From positions 1 through 64,000 of the forward strand of contig NZ_AAEW02000018.1 in assembly GCF_000167355.1 (NCBI RefSeq): a stretch of DNA of 64,000 nucleotides, read 5' to 3'. This document shows positions 48,736-57,361 of this stretch, piece by piece (the first letter of the stretch is position 1; each line of letters starts with the position of its first letter). Position numbers and translations under genes: made by a program. Origin of the DNA: Desulfuromonas acetoxidans DSM 684. GTDB lineage: Bacteria > Desulfobacterota > Desulfuromonadia > Desulfuromonadales > Desulfuromonadaceae. Below the pieces are notes generated by a model. That model was not told the DNA's origin. It did not search any database and worked only from the letters and a program-made list of their open reading frames with translations.

Positions 48736-50610
48736 ATGGTGCAACGCTTGTGCTTCCTGCTTATTCTGCTTCTGCCCACCCTGAGCTTTGGTTACAACGC
48801 CGACTCCACCTGCGTGCGCTGTCATGGCGATGAAATTCAGATGACATCCCTGGGCGCTCCAGCCCTGTATCTCGACCCGCAGACCGTGGACGACGAAGTC
48901 AACATGGGCGGTATGCCCACCTGTGTCGACTGCCATCAGGGCGACAACACTACTCTGGATAAAGACGCCGCGCATCAGGGCGTGCTCAAGCCGTTTTTGA
49001 TGGCCGTTGGTGGTGCGTACAAAGGCGAGACCATGGATCGGCAGCAGGTCGGCATCACCGCACTGGAACCGCAGGACCGAGACTTTGACGCCATGATTCC
49101 CAAGCCGGATAAAGCCACGCTGAAGCAGGCCAAAGCAGGCAAAATTCTCGGCGTCTATTATCACGACCGCGATCCGCAGACCTTTGCCTATGCGCCGGAA
49201 GTGGCCCGCGCCACCTGCGGCAAATGTCATGATGACGAGGTCACCGCTTACAACAGCTCCACCAAGGGGTTGCTCAAACATCAGCGCGCCTTCCGCACCT
49301 TCAGCGAAGACCTGCCCGGCCCGCAGAACTGCGGCCCGTGGTTCGGCGATAATTATGAGGCCCTGGCCAGTGAATGTGCGGTGCCGTTTGATGCCGCGCA
49401 AAACAACGCCTCGGCACGCCAGTGCAGCAAATGCCACGCCGGGTGCAACGATTGCCATTATCACGCCTACAAAGGCCAAGGCCGTCACCGCTTCGGCCCG
49501 CCCGAAGCGCCATCCTGCTATGGCGGTGGCCGTGCCAGCCTGTGTCATGCCGGGCCTATGGATCGACGCCGTGGCGCTGGATACATGCGCGGCGAATACG
49601 CCTTTCCGTCCGACCTGCCCGTAGGCGTGCATGTGCAGAACGGTGTCGACTGCATCGACTGCCATCAGATCGACAATCACCAGTTCGGCCACCTGGCCAG
49701 CGACTCGGCACGCAACTCCTGCCAACAGTGCCATGAACAGATCGTCGCCGCCGTCGCCCAGTCCAGCCACAGCAATGTCGATTGCAGCGCCTGCCACGTT
49801 CAGACCGTCGGCGCGTATCAGTTCACCTTCTGGGGGCCGGGCGTGGTCGCCGGGGTGGAAACACCCTTCACCAAGCACAAGGAATATTACGGCACCCGCT
49901 CCCTGCCGACGCTGATTAAAAACGCCGCCGGGAGCTGGATTCCGGTCAAGCCCTACCCCATGGCCGCGCTCAACCAGACCAAGGATGTCGCCCCCACCGA
50001 CCTGAAGTTCCGTGCCATCCCGCAACGCACCATCAAAGGAGATACCAGCATCGGCGAACCCGAGACCTTCGCCATTGCCCGCGAGCAGACCGACGTCAAC
50101 GACGCCTTTATCGTCAACGGCACCCGCAACGACTTGCCGCACAACAACAAGGCCTTGTTGTGGATTCAGATGGACAAAATGAGCCACGCCCTCGGCCAGG
50201 CCCGCACCTGCGATAGCTGCCACACCAGCCACGCCCAGGTCGCCGAGTCTAGCTACACCTACGCCAACAACAAGGATGTGCAGCAACCGTTCACCGGCAG
50301 CTACACCATTGTTGCCGATACCGACGGGATGCGCTTTGAAAACATGAAAACCAGCACCATCGTCCCAACGGCCAAACGGCAGATTGCCGACTTTGCACCG
50401 TTCATCACTTTCCCGGAAGGCTGGAATGTCAAAGGGATCGATTTCTCCATTCCGTTTCGCCCGCAGGAAGTGGCGACGGCGACCACTGAGTTAGAGAAAT
50501 TTCTTGCGGAATTGGATAAGGTGGAAGACCGTGATGTGGAGATGATTCGGGTTGTGGCTTGGCATAATTTGGAGATGGCGAGGGTGATGCTGATGGAGAA
50601 AAAGGATTAG
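48736..50610 (+). CDS. multihaem c-type cytochrome (nine CXXCH)
   Basis: A 624-residue exported protein: signal peptide of about 18 residues (LCFLLILLLPTLSFG), then nine canonical haem motifs (CVRCH, CVDCH, CGKCH, CSKCH, CNDCH, CIDCH, CQQCH, CSACH, CDSCH). There is also an unusual C-x8-CH segment (CYGGGRASLCH, 49516-49548) sitting among the regular motifs like a tenth site. The last quarter is haem-poor apart from CDSCH and beta-rich. It is probably a periplasmic or outer-surface electron-transfer protein; the named family is not recognised. ATG 48736 is chosen from the signal peptide and an upstream AAAGGA. Confidence 0.85.
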   Translation: MVQRLCFLLILLLPTLSFGYNADSTCVRCHGDEIQMTSLGAPALYLDPQTVDDEVNMGGMPTCVDCHQGDNTTLDKDAAHQGVLKPFLMAVGGAYKGETMDRQQVGITALEPQDRDFDAMIPKPDKATLKQAKAGKILGVYYHDRDPQTFAYAPEVARATCGKCHDDEVTAYNSSTKGLLKHQRAFRTFSEDLPGPQNCGPWFGDNYEALASECAVPFDAAQNNASARQCSKCHAGCNDCHYHAYKGQGRHRFGPPEAPSCYGGGRASLCHAGPMDRRRGAGYMRGEYAFPSDLPVGVHVQNGVDCIDCHQIDNHQFGHLASDSARNSCQQCHEQIVAAVAQSSHSNVDCSACHVQTVGAYQFTFWGPGVVAGVETPFTKHKEYYGTRSLPTLIKNAAGSWIPVKPYPMAALNQTKDVAPTDLKFRAIPQRTIKGDTSIGEPETFAIAREQTDVNDAFIVNGTRNDLPHNNKALLWIQMDKMSHALGQARTCDSCHTSHAQVAESSYTYANNKDVQQPFTGSYTIVADTDGMRFENMKTSTIVPTAKRQIADFAPFITFPEGWNVKGIDFSIPFRPQEVATATTELEKFLAELDKVEDRDVEMIRVVAWHNLEMARVMLMEKKD

Positions 50611-50613
50611 TCG

Positions 50614-50648
50614 TACTAAAAAAAAGCGGGATCGACAACGGTCCCGCT
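50614..50648 (-). terminator. rho-independent terminator for the RexAB-like pair
   Basis: AGCGGGA (50625-50631) pairs with TCCCGCT (50642-50648). On the minus strand the stem is followed by a run of eight or nine T. It lies 15 bp beyond the stop of the four-TM gene and may also serve the convergent cytochrome gene. Confidence 0.8.
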
Positions 50649-50663
50649 TCAAACAATCGCTAA

Positions 50664-51170
50664 TTATTTGGGCTTAAATTTACGATCGAGAGCTTCTCTT
50701 TTAGCTTTGCCCTTTTGGACTTCTCCCTGAGCGACATTACAAGGAATCAAAGTCAAAATCAATGACCACAATTGAATATATGTCAACAAACCTAGCATGG
50801 AAAAAGATAGCTGTCTGATGAGCACGTAGTTTTCTTTGGCCAACTGAATTTGCTTCAGCACTGGAGCAAAAAGCCCGACGAGCAAAACAATAGAAAGAAT
50901 AGCTGTCGAATAAACCATTGGGGCTATTAGTTTTTTTACTCTTTCAGCTTCTACGGCATTATCTTTTGTATCTCTGCTCTTTAAAATGTTTGTCAGTGCT
51001 TTTGGGTAGATAATTGCTATCCACGCTCCCATTACCCCAAAAATAATGGCAGCTGTGTTTCTGAGTGATTCATAAAGCGGCCACTGCTCCGAAAAACTAA
51101 CATTTCCTCCAAAAAAGAAAAAAGTTAGCAAAATTACAATTGCCAAAATGTAAAAAATTATTTTCACCAT
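50664..51170 (-). CDS. four-TM membrane protein, RexB-like
   Basis: A 168-residue protein with four membrane segments (about 4-22, 37-55, 84-103 and 120-145) and a basic C-terminal tail (KGKAKREALDRKFKPK). The order matches lambda RexB: an NVSFSEQW segment after TM1 compares with RexB GVSFSAHR, then a TM2 in the same place, a charged loop, then TM3 and TM4. In lambda, RexB is a depolarising ion channel opened by RexA during infection. Its ATG overlaps the stop of the upstream soluble protein (ATGGTGA), so the pair is coupled. The similarity is remote and judged by eye. Confidence 0.5.
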   Translation of the reverse strand: MVKIIFYILAIVILLTFFFFGGNVSFSEQWPLYESLRNTAAIIFGVMGAWIAIIYPKALTNILKSRDTKDNAVEAERVKKLIAPMVYSTAILSIVLLVGLFAPVLKQIQLAKENYVLIRQLSFSMLGLLTYIQLWSLILTLIPCNVAQGEVQKGKAKREALDRKFKPK

Positions 51171-52207
51171 TCTATTACTTCAAGAAAAGCATCTCTGTTT
51201 TCTATTAGTGCACCTAACAGAGATTCAGCATTTATTACTTCATCATTGTCCTTTTCGATATCGACCGTTTGGCTGGCTTTCGCAAGGGAATTGCTCAACC
51301 ATTTCGGCTGAGGGTCACCTTCCATTTTAAACCCTATATCATTCCAAGTCCCTCCTGCTGTTTCATTCCAATTATCAATAATTTCATCTAGTTCTCCAGT
51401 CCCAGGCTCAAAAGGCATATTGTATTCAATCTTAGCATGCATATCTGGGGCAGGAGGCTCACCAAGTCCAAAACGATTTAAAAGTCTTTGGTAAAACTCT
51501 ACTTCTGCCTGCACGTTAACATCAAGGGTGGTTTTCCTAATCATCTTTCTAATCCTCACCCTATTGTCTTTAATGTAGTTAATCTCGCCAGGATTTCTGA
51601 TCGGAGATGATGCAAAGGCTGGATATAAAGTGTCTGTCACTTCCCCTGTAAGCAGGTCACGATAACCATGAACCGCATAATGTCCATCCATAGCAGGATC
51701 CTCCTCTTTGACAACATGATCACTGAAAACATCCAGAAAACCATTGAGGTATTTTACAAGATTTTTGTGTCCATTGAGAGTTCTGCTTCCAAATCTGATT
51801 GTTGCAAAAATATTATTCTGAGGCAAAAACCAAAAATAAGTTGCATAACCGGGAATGGTCCCCTCCGGTAGCGCATTCATATGTACCGTGCTGTGTCCCA
51901 AAGTACTATTAGCTTCAATTGAGGCAACACGGCCTTCATTCGATGGAGTTTCATTCCAAGTAGTAAGCAGGTAATCCCCAGTGTTTTTTTCGTTGATAAG
52001 ATTGCAGCAGAAAGTCCTGAGAATCTGATCGTCATCTAGGACCTCATAGGTACAACTATCATTCAAAGTAAAATCATCCTGAGAAGCCCAGCGGAAAAGT
52101 TGATCTAGAATATTCTCTATACCACCAAACGAGTTAATATCATTTCCTCTTTCGTAATAGCCACATTTGTTTATTCTGTAAAAATTGACTTTCGCTTCTT
52201 CAATCAT
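51164..52207 (-). CDS. soluble sensor-like protein, RexA-like
   Basis: A 347-residue protein without signal or membrane segments. Stretches line up in order with lambda RexA: N-terminal NFYRINKCGYYERG; middle NNIFATIRFGSRTLNGHKNL against RexA GDTIGFARTVFGPTTSDL; and RKTTLDVNVQAEVEFYQRLL against RexA GRTTVKVEAKLPVFGDIL. ATG 52207 or GTG 52213 is the start; no strong ribosome-binding site is seen. Base composition is AT-richer than its neighbours, suggesting acquisition. Together with the coupled four-TM gene it resembles an abortive-infection pair; function unproven. Confidence 0.5.
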   Translation of the reverse strand: MIEEAKVNFYRINKCGYYERGNDINSFGGIENILDQLFRWASQDDFTLNDSCTYEVLDDDQILRTFCCNLINEKNTGDYLLTTWNETPSNEGRVASIEANSTLGHSTVHMNALPEGTIPGYATYFWFLPQNNIFATIRFGSRTLNGHKNLVKYLNGFLDVFSDHVVKEEDPAMDGHYAVHGYRDLLTGEVTDTLYPAFASSPIRNPGEINYIKDNRVRIRKMIRKTTLDVNVQAEVEFYQRLLNRFGLGEPPAPDMHAKIEYNMPFEPGTGELDEIIDNWNETAGGTWNDIGFKMEGDPQPKWLSNSLAKASQTVDIEKDNDEVINAESLLGALIENRDAFLEVIEW

Positions 52208-52255
52208 TATCACTATTCTCTTTCATCAGTATGTGGTTTTGAATGTTGCTGAGCA

Positions 52256-52535
52256 GGGAAAAGGGGACAGGCTACTTTTCCCTGCTCCTCGGCCTACCCT
52301 TTGGCCTCATTGTCGACTCAAGACCAAATTTCAAACACATCTTTCGTTGCCATTCCCCGGCCCCAAATGGGGCCTGTCGGGATAGGCTCTCAAGAAACAT
52401 GGGCCTCTCTTTTTCCGTCATCTCTGCATCAACGAATTCGGCCCAGTTGCCAACGAAAGGCACCGGTAAAGCGGCAATAACACTTCCGCCCACCTTGCAT
52501 TGACTCCCCCTCGCTAAAGTAGCCTGTCCCCTTTA
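52256..52535 (-). pseudogene. RAYT (REP-associated transposase) relic 1 with REP ends
   Basis: The minus-strand frame encodes only the C-terminal tail of a Y1 REP-associated transposase (NWAEFVDAEMTEKERPMFLE ... GLESTMRPKGRPR), without the catalytic Tyr/HUH part. It is bounded by inverted REP sequences AAAAGGGGACAGGCTACTTT (52259-52278) and AAAGTAGCCTGTCCCCTTT (52516-52534). The 5' part (52256-52439) is repeated at 53775-53957. Confidence 0.75.
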
Positions 52536-52724
52536 CCATGTGTCCCCTTTACCATGGTTCAAAAGACTCTCTGTTGAACTCTGGCTTGAACTTTGAAAAG
52601 GTCTCGACCTAGGATCAATCAACTGCCGGACCTTCTGTCTCTCCAGAATGGCTACAGAATGTTCGATAGTCCGCCATAGCCAACAGTCAGAACGTAATAA
52701 CCTTCCTTCGTGGTTTCTATCACT

Positions 52725-53744
52725 TTACGATTCCCAAACTTGTGTGGTTCCAGCATCGAAAAATGACACATCGAGCGTTGTCTTACCTTTCCGAGCAAGT
52801 GCCAGAGCCTTTGCCCGACTAATTATCGCTTTATTGGCCGCGCTCGTCGGATCGCCATATATCCCCACGTAAACGTGACGAATTTTTCCTTTCTCAATCC
52901 GCTTCAGGTAATGCTCGTCGTTCTCTGCTAAAGAATGGCCGTAGATGAACAATGCACCACCAATAGAACTGAAGCTCCGGTAGGCTTTAGCCAAATAATC
53001 ATTATGCCGAATTCTCTCAAGCTTTTCTTCACTCGTACCTTCGGCAACGAATAATGGAAAATAACTTCTTTCTAGTGCATCCCGGATTTGCTCAATCAGT
53101 CTAATCCCGGTGTTAACCCACGTGTATTTCTGAAGTTCGGTTCCAGTATCAAAGATATGGAGTGCACCATGCAAAAACCAAGTATTTTGCCCATAGCTAT
53201 TTTCCGGCTCCCAAGTAACGTAATTAGCCTCCAAGTCATCTTCAGGCTTTCGAAAGCCATCGTCTGATGAAGGATTCACACCGGGCTGAGTATGCATCTG
53301 CACCCAATACAGAAGCAGGTCATAGTTCAAAGTGTAGACGGTATCGAAGTTATTAAGGAAGACCCTGCAGACGGCATATTCTACATCTGTCAACTCTCCC
53401 GGCCACTCTGGATGGCTTGAAGCAATTGCCTGCACGAGAACCTCCCGTAATCCTTCAGCATCCTCAACCATCTGAGCAGGCACATCACCATGCACATCTT
53501 CATAAAGTGCAACTAAAGCGCTAGCGTCTCTAAGCGCCTTTATGACTTTTTCGAAATCTTGGGTACCTAGCGCCTCGAACGCATGCCTTGCCGAGGGAGA
53601 CAGAGCAGAGAAGTCGGCCCGCTCAAACAGCTTCCCATACACGAAAATGTCTGGGCGGCAGGCAATACTAAAACCGTTACCAAGTAGTAAATGCCTTTTG
53701 GTATATCTCTCAGAATCCTTGAACGCTTGCTTAAATGTGAACAT
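52725..53744 (-). CDS. DUF4917 / SIR2-like protein
   Basis: A 339-residue protein with SIR2-like nucleotide-fold motifs: HLLLGNGFSIA (about 17-27), TVYTLNYDLLLYWV (about 133-146), NTWFLHGALHIF (about 188-199) and IYGHSLAENDEHYLKRI (about 275-291). This is the pattern of DUF4917 proteins, relatives of SIR2 NADases that occur in defence loci. AAGGAG precedes the ATG. It is flanked on both sides by RAYT-derived direct repeats and adjoins the RexAB-like pair on the same strand. NAD cleavage is inferred, not shown. Confidence 0.75.
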   Translation of the reverse strand: MFTFKQAFKDSERYTKRHLLLGNGFSIACRPDIFVYGKLFERADFSALSPSARHAFEALGTQDFEKVIKALRDASALVALYEDVHGDVPAQMVEDAEGLREVLVQAIASSHPEWPGELTDVEYAVCRVFLNNFDTVYTLNYDLLLYWVQMHTQPGVNPSSDDGFRKPEDDLEANYVTWEPENSYGQNTWFLHGALHIFDTGTELQKYTWVNTGIRLIEQIRDALERSYFPLFVAEGTSEEKLERIRHNDYLAKAYRSFSSIGGALFIYGHSLAENDEHYLKRIEKGKIRHVYVGIYGDPTSAANKAIISRAKALALARKGKTTLDVSFFDAGTTQVWES

Positions 53745-53774
53745 ATAGAACTCCTTTTTTATCCAATCAGAAGA

Positions 53775-54062
53775 GGGAAAGGGGACAGGCTACTTCTCCT
53801 GTCTCCTCGGCCTTCCCTTTGACCTTATTGTCGACTCAAGCCCAAATTTCAAACACATCTTTCGTTGCCATACCCCGTCTCCGAATGGTGCCTGCCGGGA
53901 TAAGCTCTCAAGAAACATGGGCCTCTCTTTTTCCGTCATCTCTGCATCAACGAATTCTAGAAACACAAAGGGGTCAAGTCGTCCATTGACCAACCTATCT
54001 TCAGGAGGGAGTAAGGCCTTGAATGACAACATTTCAGCCAGACATTGCTTGAAAAAATGCAA
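53775..54062 (-). pseudogene. RAYT relic 2 (direct repeat of relic 1)
   Basis: It encodes the same transposase tail (EFVDAEMTEKERPMFLESLS ... GLESTIRSKGRPRR) and ends in one REP copy, AAAGGGGACAGGCTACTT (53778-53795). About 183 bp (53775-53957) is roughly 90% identical to 52256-52439. Upstream of residue EF the two copies are unrelated, so each was truncated independently or inserted into different sequence. Confidence 0.75.
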
Positions 54063-54064
54063 AT

Positions 54065-54703
54065 CTATTCGCCATTCTCAATCTGGCTAAATTCTGTCTC
54101 CTCACGAAACAGCGGTTTTATCAGAATGTTATTAATATGCCCCCACGACGTTTTCCGCTGGCGCGTATTGAATGCATGCACATTTCGCGCATGTGAAATT
54201 TTAACTCCCCCTATCGCATAAATCAGGCTATTCCCGGCATGACTGACCTTCGTCTTGCCTTTTGAGATGACAAGGCTGCCATTTCCCAAGCTTCCATCGT
54301 GGCCAATATCGACATCACCACCACAGACAATGACATTGTTGCCACTATGCGAGATGTCGAGCGAACCGGATGAAATAATGATCGAGTTTGTTGCGTGGGC
54401 AATCGTGAGGTTTTGACCGGCAATGACCAATTGATTATGAACTCGGGTCAACGTAAGCGGCTCGTTGTCGCGAATCACGCTCACCGGCGAAATCGTCTCG
54501 AAAACGGCTTTCCTCTCTTGGGGAATCTCCAGTCTGTCGAGAATGTCAGCCACGCCTTGTTGCGCTTTGGCAATGATTCTTTGCTGCTCGTAGGTAACAG
54601 GCTGCTCGGTCAGTTGCAGCAGACGGTCTCCGGTGTAGGTCGTGCAGGCTGAGACGGAAGCAATCACCAAGCCGATTAAGACGGTGCGAAGGACAAACGA
54701 CAT
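54065..54703 (-). CDS. lipoprotein with repetitive beta-rich domain
   Basis: A 212-residue protein with a signal ending in the lipobox VSAC (Cys about 20), then a helical segment (about 35-70), then about 100 residues of repeats of about 20-25 aa: LTIAHATNSIIISSGS, LDISHSGNNVIVCGGD, TKVSHAGNSLIYAIGG, VKISHARN. The repeating x-I-S-H-x-x-N-S-I-I pattern suggests a small beta-solenoid with stacked His/Asn ladders. No family is recognised. It ends 3 bp from RAYT relic 2, which may have altered its 3' flank. Confidence 0.7.
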   Translation of the reverse strand: MSFVLRTVLIGLVIASVSACTTYTGDRLLQLTEQPVTYEQQRIIAKAQQGVADILDRLEIPQERKAVFETISPVSVIRDNEPLTLTRVHNQLVIAGQNLTIAHATNSIIISSGSLDISHSGNNVIVCGGDVDIGHDGSLGNGSLVISKGKTKVSHAGNSLIYAIGGVKISHARNVHAFNTRQRKTSWGHINNILIKPLFREETEFSQIENGE

Positions 54704-54900
54704 TTTTCTCCCAGGGATAAAAAAGCAGAATTTGTGAAACCTCGCTCATCTTATACACTTGGGGATTAATGAACAATCTTGATTCCGATCTAATCACACG
54801 TTCTTCGTCGAACACCGCAGGTTGCCCGTTTGACACCTCTCCCGCAAACGCGGATAATGACGCCTCACAACACACTGCCTCTCATCCCAAGGCTCGATCC

Positions 54901-56304
54901 ATGACCCAGCCCCGCACTTACGTCACCGATTTCCACATCCACTCCCATTACTCGCGTGCCACCAGCAAGCAATTGACGCCGGAATATCTGGCCTACTGGG
55001 CGCGCATCAAAGGAGTGCATGTGGTCGGCAGTGGCGACATCACCCATCCGGGCTGGCTGGCCGAGCTGAAGGAAAAACTGGAACCGGCCGAGGAAGGATT
55101 GTTTCGCCTCAAACCGGAGTACGCCGATGTGCCGGAGGTCGAGGACTTCCCAGCACCGGATGGCGAAGTGCGTTTCATGCTTACCGGCGAGATCAGCAAC
55201 ATCTACAAAAAAGCCGGTAAGGTGCGCAAGGTGCACAATGTGATCTGCCTGCCGGACTTTGCCAGCGCTGAGGCGCTGCAGACCAGGCTGGATAAGATCG
55301 GCAACATCACTTCGGACGGGCGGCCGATTCTTGGGCTGGATTCCAAAGACTTGTTTGACCTGTGCCTGAATGTGTGCGAGCGCACGATGTTTATTCCGGC
55401 GCATATCTGGACGCCGTGGTTCTCGGCGCTGGGCGCTAAGTCGGGTTTTGACAATTTGACGGAATGTTACGAGGAGCTGACCCCGCTGCTGGCGGCGGTG
55501 GAGATGGGCCTGTCCACGGACCCGGCCATCAACTGGATGTGTTCGTTTCTCGACGACTTCACCCTGCTGGCCAACTCCGACGCCCATTCACCGGAAAAGC
55601 TGGGGCGCAACGCCAACCTGTTGGCCACGGACCTGAGCTATACGGCGCTGCGTGAGGCGGTGATCAAGGGCGACGACGGCTTTGTCGGCACCATTTCGTT
55701 TTTTCCCCAGGAGGGCAAATACCACTTTGACGGCCACCGCAAGTGCGGGGTGTGTTTTGATCCGGTGGAGACTTTTCGCCACGACGGCCTATGCCCGGAG
55801 TGCGGCAAACCGCTGACCGTAGGCGTGGCCAACCGGGTGGTACAACTCTCTGATCGCAGCGATATTTTGCAGCGGCCGAATCGCAAACCGTTTCATTCAC
55901 TTATCCCACTCAAAGAGCTGCTCAGCGAGCTGATGGATGTCGGACCGACCAGTAAAAAAGTAGCCAAGGTCTATCAGGGGTATATCCGCCAATGGGGACC
56001 AGAGCTGACAATCCTCATGGACCTGCCACTCGACATCATCGAACAACAGAGCGACGCCCTGTTTGCCGAGGCGATCCGTCGCATGCGCGCCGGAGAGATT
56101 CTCATCACAGAAGGCTACGACGGCGAATACGGTCGCATCCGCGTGTTTGACGACGGCGAGAAGGAACGCTTCACGGCACAGGGCCAACATGCCGCAGCGC
56201 TGCAGCCGCGCAAAAAGCGCTCCCTGCTCACCTTTGATCTGGAGGAATACCGCCGCCTGCTAACCCAAAAAGAACGGAAAGTGCACCTCACAGACATGGA
56301 ATAA
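54901..56304 (+). CDS. EndoQ-like PHP-domain DNA repair nuclease (TIGR00375-type)
   Basis: A 467-residue protein with a PHP-type metal site: DFHIHSHYSRA (about 9-19), GSGDITHPGWL (about 42-52) and NSDAHSPEKLGRNA (about 224-237). A zinc-finger pair follows (CGVCFD...CPECGK, about 282-303) and then a C-terminal HhH-like region. Known EndoQ cleaves 5' of deaminated bases in archaea and some bacteria. ATG 54901 is used because the conserved N terminus begins there; the frame is open from 54769 but that extension is low-complexity. Confidence 0.8.
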   Translation: MTQPRTYVTDFHIHSHYSRATSKQLTPEYLAYWARIKGVHVVGSGDITHPGWLAELKEKLEPAEEGLFRLKPEYADVPEVEDFPAPDGEVRFMLTGEISNIYKKAGKVRKVHNVICLPDFASAEALQTRLDKIGNITSDGRPILGLDSKDLFDLCLNVCERTMFIPAHIWTPWFSALGAKSGFDNLTECYEELTPLLAAVEMGLSTDPAINWMCSFLDDFTLLANSDAHSPEKLGRNANLLATDLSYTALREAVIKGDDGFVGTISFFPQEGKYHFDGHRKCGVCFDPVETFRHDGLCPECGKPLTVGVANRVVQLSDRSDILQRPNRKPFHSLIPLKELLSELMDVGPTSKKVAKVYQGYIRQWGPELTILMDLPLDIIEQQSDALFAEAIRRMRAGEILITEGYDGEYGRIRVFDDGEKERFTAQGQHAAALQPRKKRSLLTFDLEEYRRLLTQKERKVHLTDME

Positions 56305-56379
56305 ACATCTTTTTTCTTACGTTTTTCGTCCGAGAAGTCGAAAAGAAAAGGACGCTAAAACGATAAGTTAGGATACCCC

Positions 56380-57357
56380 ATGCCCGTTCAAATCGTTCAA
56401 CAGTCTCAAAGCACACAAGTCCGCTCGGCTCCGCCGGTGAAGAACGGGCAAACGGACGATTTTTCTCGCATCCTCGTCCGAGCCCGAAATAGCGCACAAC
56501 CAGAGCAACGTCTTTCTTCGCCATCCTCGCCCCCACGCCATGTTCCGGCTATCTCAACCGACGCCAGTGATTGGCAGAAATATCGTGACGAACAGTTGCT
56601 CAGTAATCCCGGTGGCGAGAACTATTTCATCCCCAGCGCCGCTCAATCCGAAGAGTCCAGTACAATCGACAATCTCACCAAAGATCTGTCCGATGTGGTC
56701 GACAACATCGGCAACTTTTTCCAGAACCTGCTGTTTGGCGCTGAAACGCATTACCGCGATGAACAGGGCGAGGTGCAGACCAGTCAAAACCGTGGCCTGG
56801 TCGGCTCGCTGGTCGATTTGGTCTGCGATGTGGGCAGTGCTCTGAGTTTTGGCGCTTGGCGCCCTGACGGCGAAGCCGCCCCCGAAGGATTTCAGGAGCG
56901 CGCCAGCTTTGTCTTCGACAAACTGACGGAAGCGGTGGCTGACGATGTGGTGGCCGGGGTTGGTGGCAGTGTTAATCACATGGGCGAAGATCTGCTGCTG
57001 GCGGGCTGGAATCTGGTGGAAATGGTTCCCGATGCAACGATCAGCAATGTGGATGCGGCCGAAAAGGTAGTGTCCAATGTTTTTGACAATGGTCAGGTGG
57101 TCATTGATTATCTGACCGATGTGCTTCCCGGCGCAGAGGCCTGGCTACGCATTCACGCCACAGACCTCAACGACAACCAAGTGCCTGTTTTCTACAATCT
57201 GACAACCCCGGAAAACTTCACCGGCGACACCCGCTGGGAACAGGTCAGCAATACACCACTGCGCAAGGCACTCGAAACCGTTGGTTCCTTGTTAGCCGAC
57301 GGCGCCATGCTGATGCTTTTGGGGCAATTGCCGAGCACGTCTCAGGATCATCACTAG
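56380..57357 (+). CDS. unrecognised acidic protein
   Basis: A 325-residue protein without signal peptide. Residues 1-60 are Ser/Pro/Gln-rich and probably disordered; the rest is helical with amphipathic, Val/Asp-rich stretches (NLTKDLSDVVDNIGNFFQNL; SNVDAAEKVVSNVFDNGQVV) and glycine-bearing hydrophobic segments (GLVGSLVDLVCDVGSALSFG; VVAGVGGSVNHMGED) that could insert into membranes. No domain is recognised. It lies between the EndoQ gene (+) and the convergent rhombosortase gene. The plan (disordered N terminus, central G-rich amphipathic helices) is reminiscent of secreted effectors, but there is no direct evidence. Confidence 0.6.
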   Translation: MPVQIVQQSQSTQVRSAPPVKNGQTDDFSRILVRARNSAQPEQRLSSPSSPPRHVPAISTDASDWQKYRDEQLLSNPGGENYFIPSAAQSEESSTIDNLTKDLSDVVDNIGNFFQNLLFGAETHYRDEQGEVQTSQNRGLVGSLVDLVCDVGSALSFGAWRPDGEAAPEGFQERASFVFDKLTEAVADDVVAGVGGSVNHMGEDLLLAGWNLVEMVPDATISNVDAAEKVVSNVFDNGQVVIDYLTDVLPGAEAWLRIHATDLNDNQVPVFYNLTTPENFTGDTRWEQVSNTPLRKALETVGSLLADGAMLMLLGQLPSTSQDHH

Positions 57358-57361
57358 GATG

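Noticed and set aside
48703-50286. 527-codon minus-strand frame opposite the cytochrome
   Set aside because: Shadow of a GC-rich coding region; the plus strand has a signal peptide and nine CXXCH motifs.
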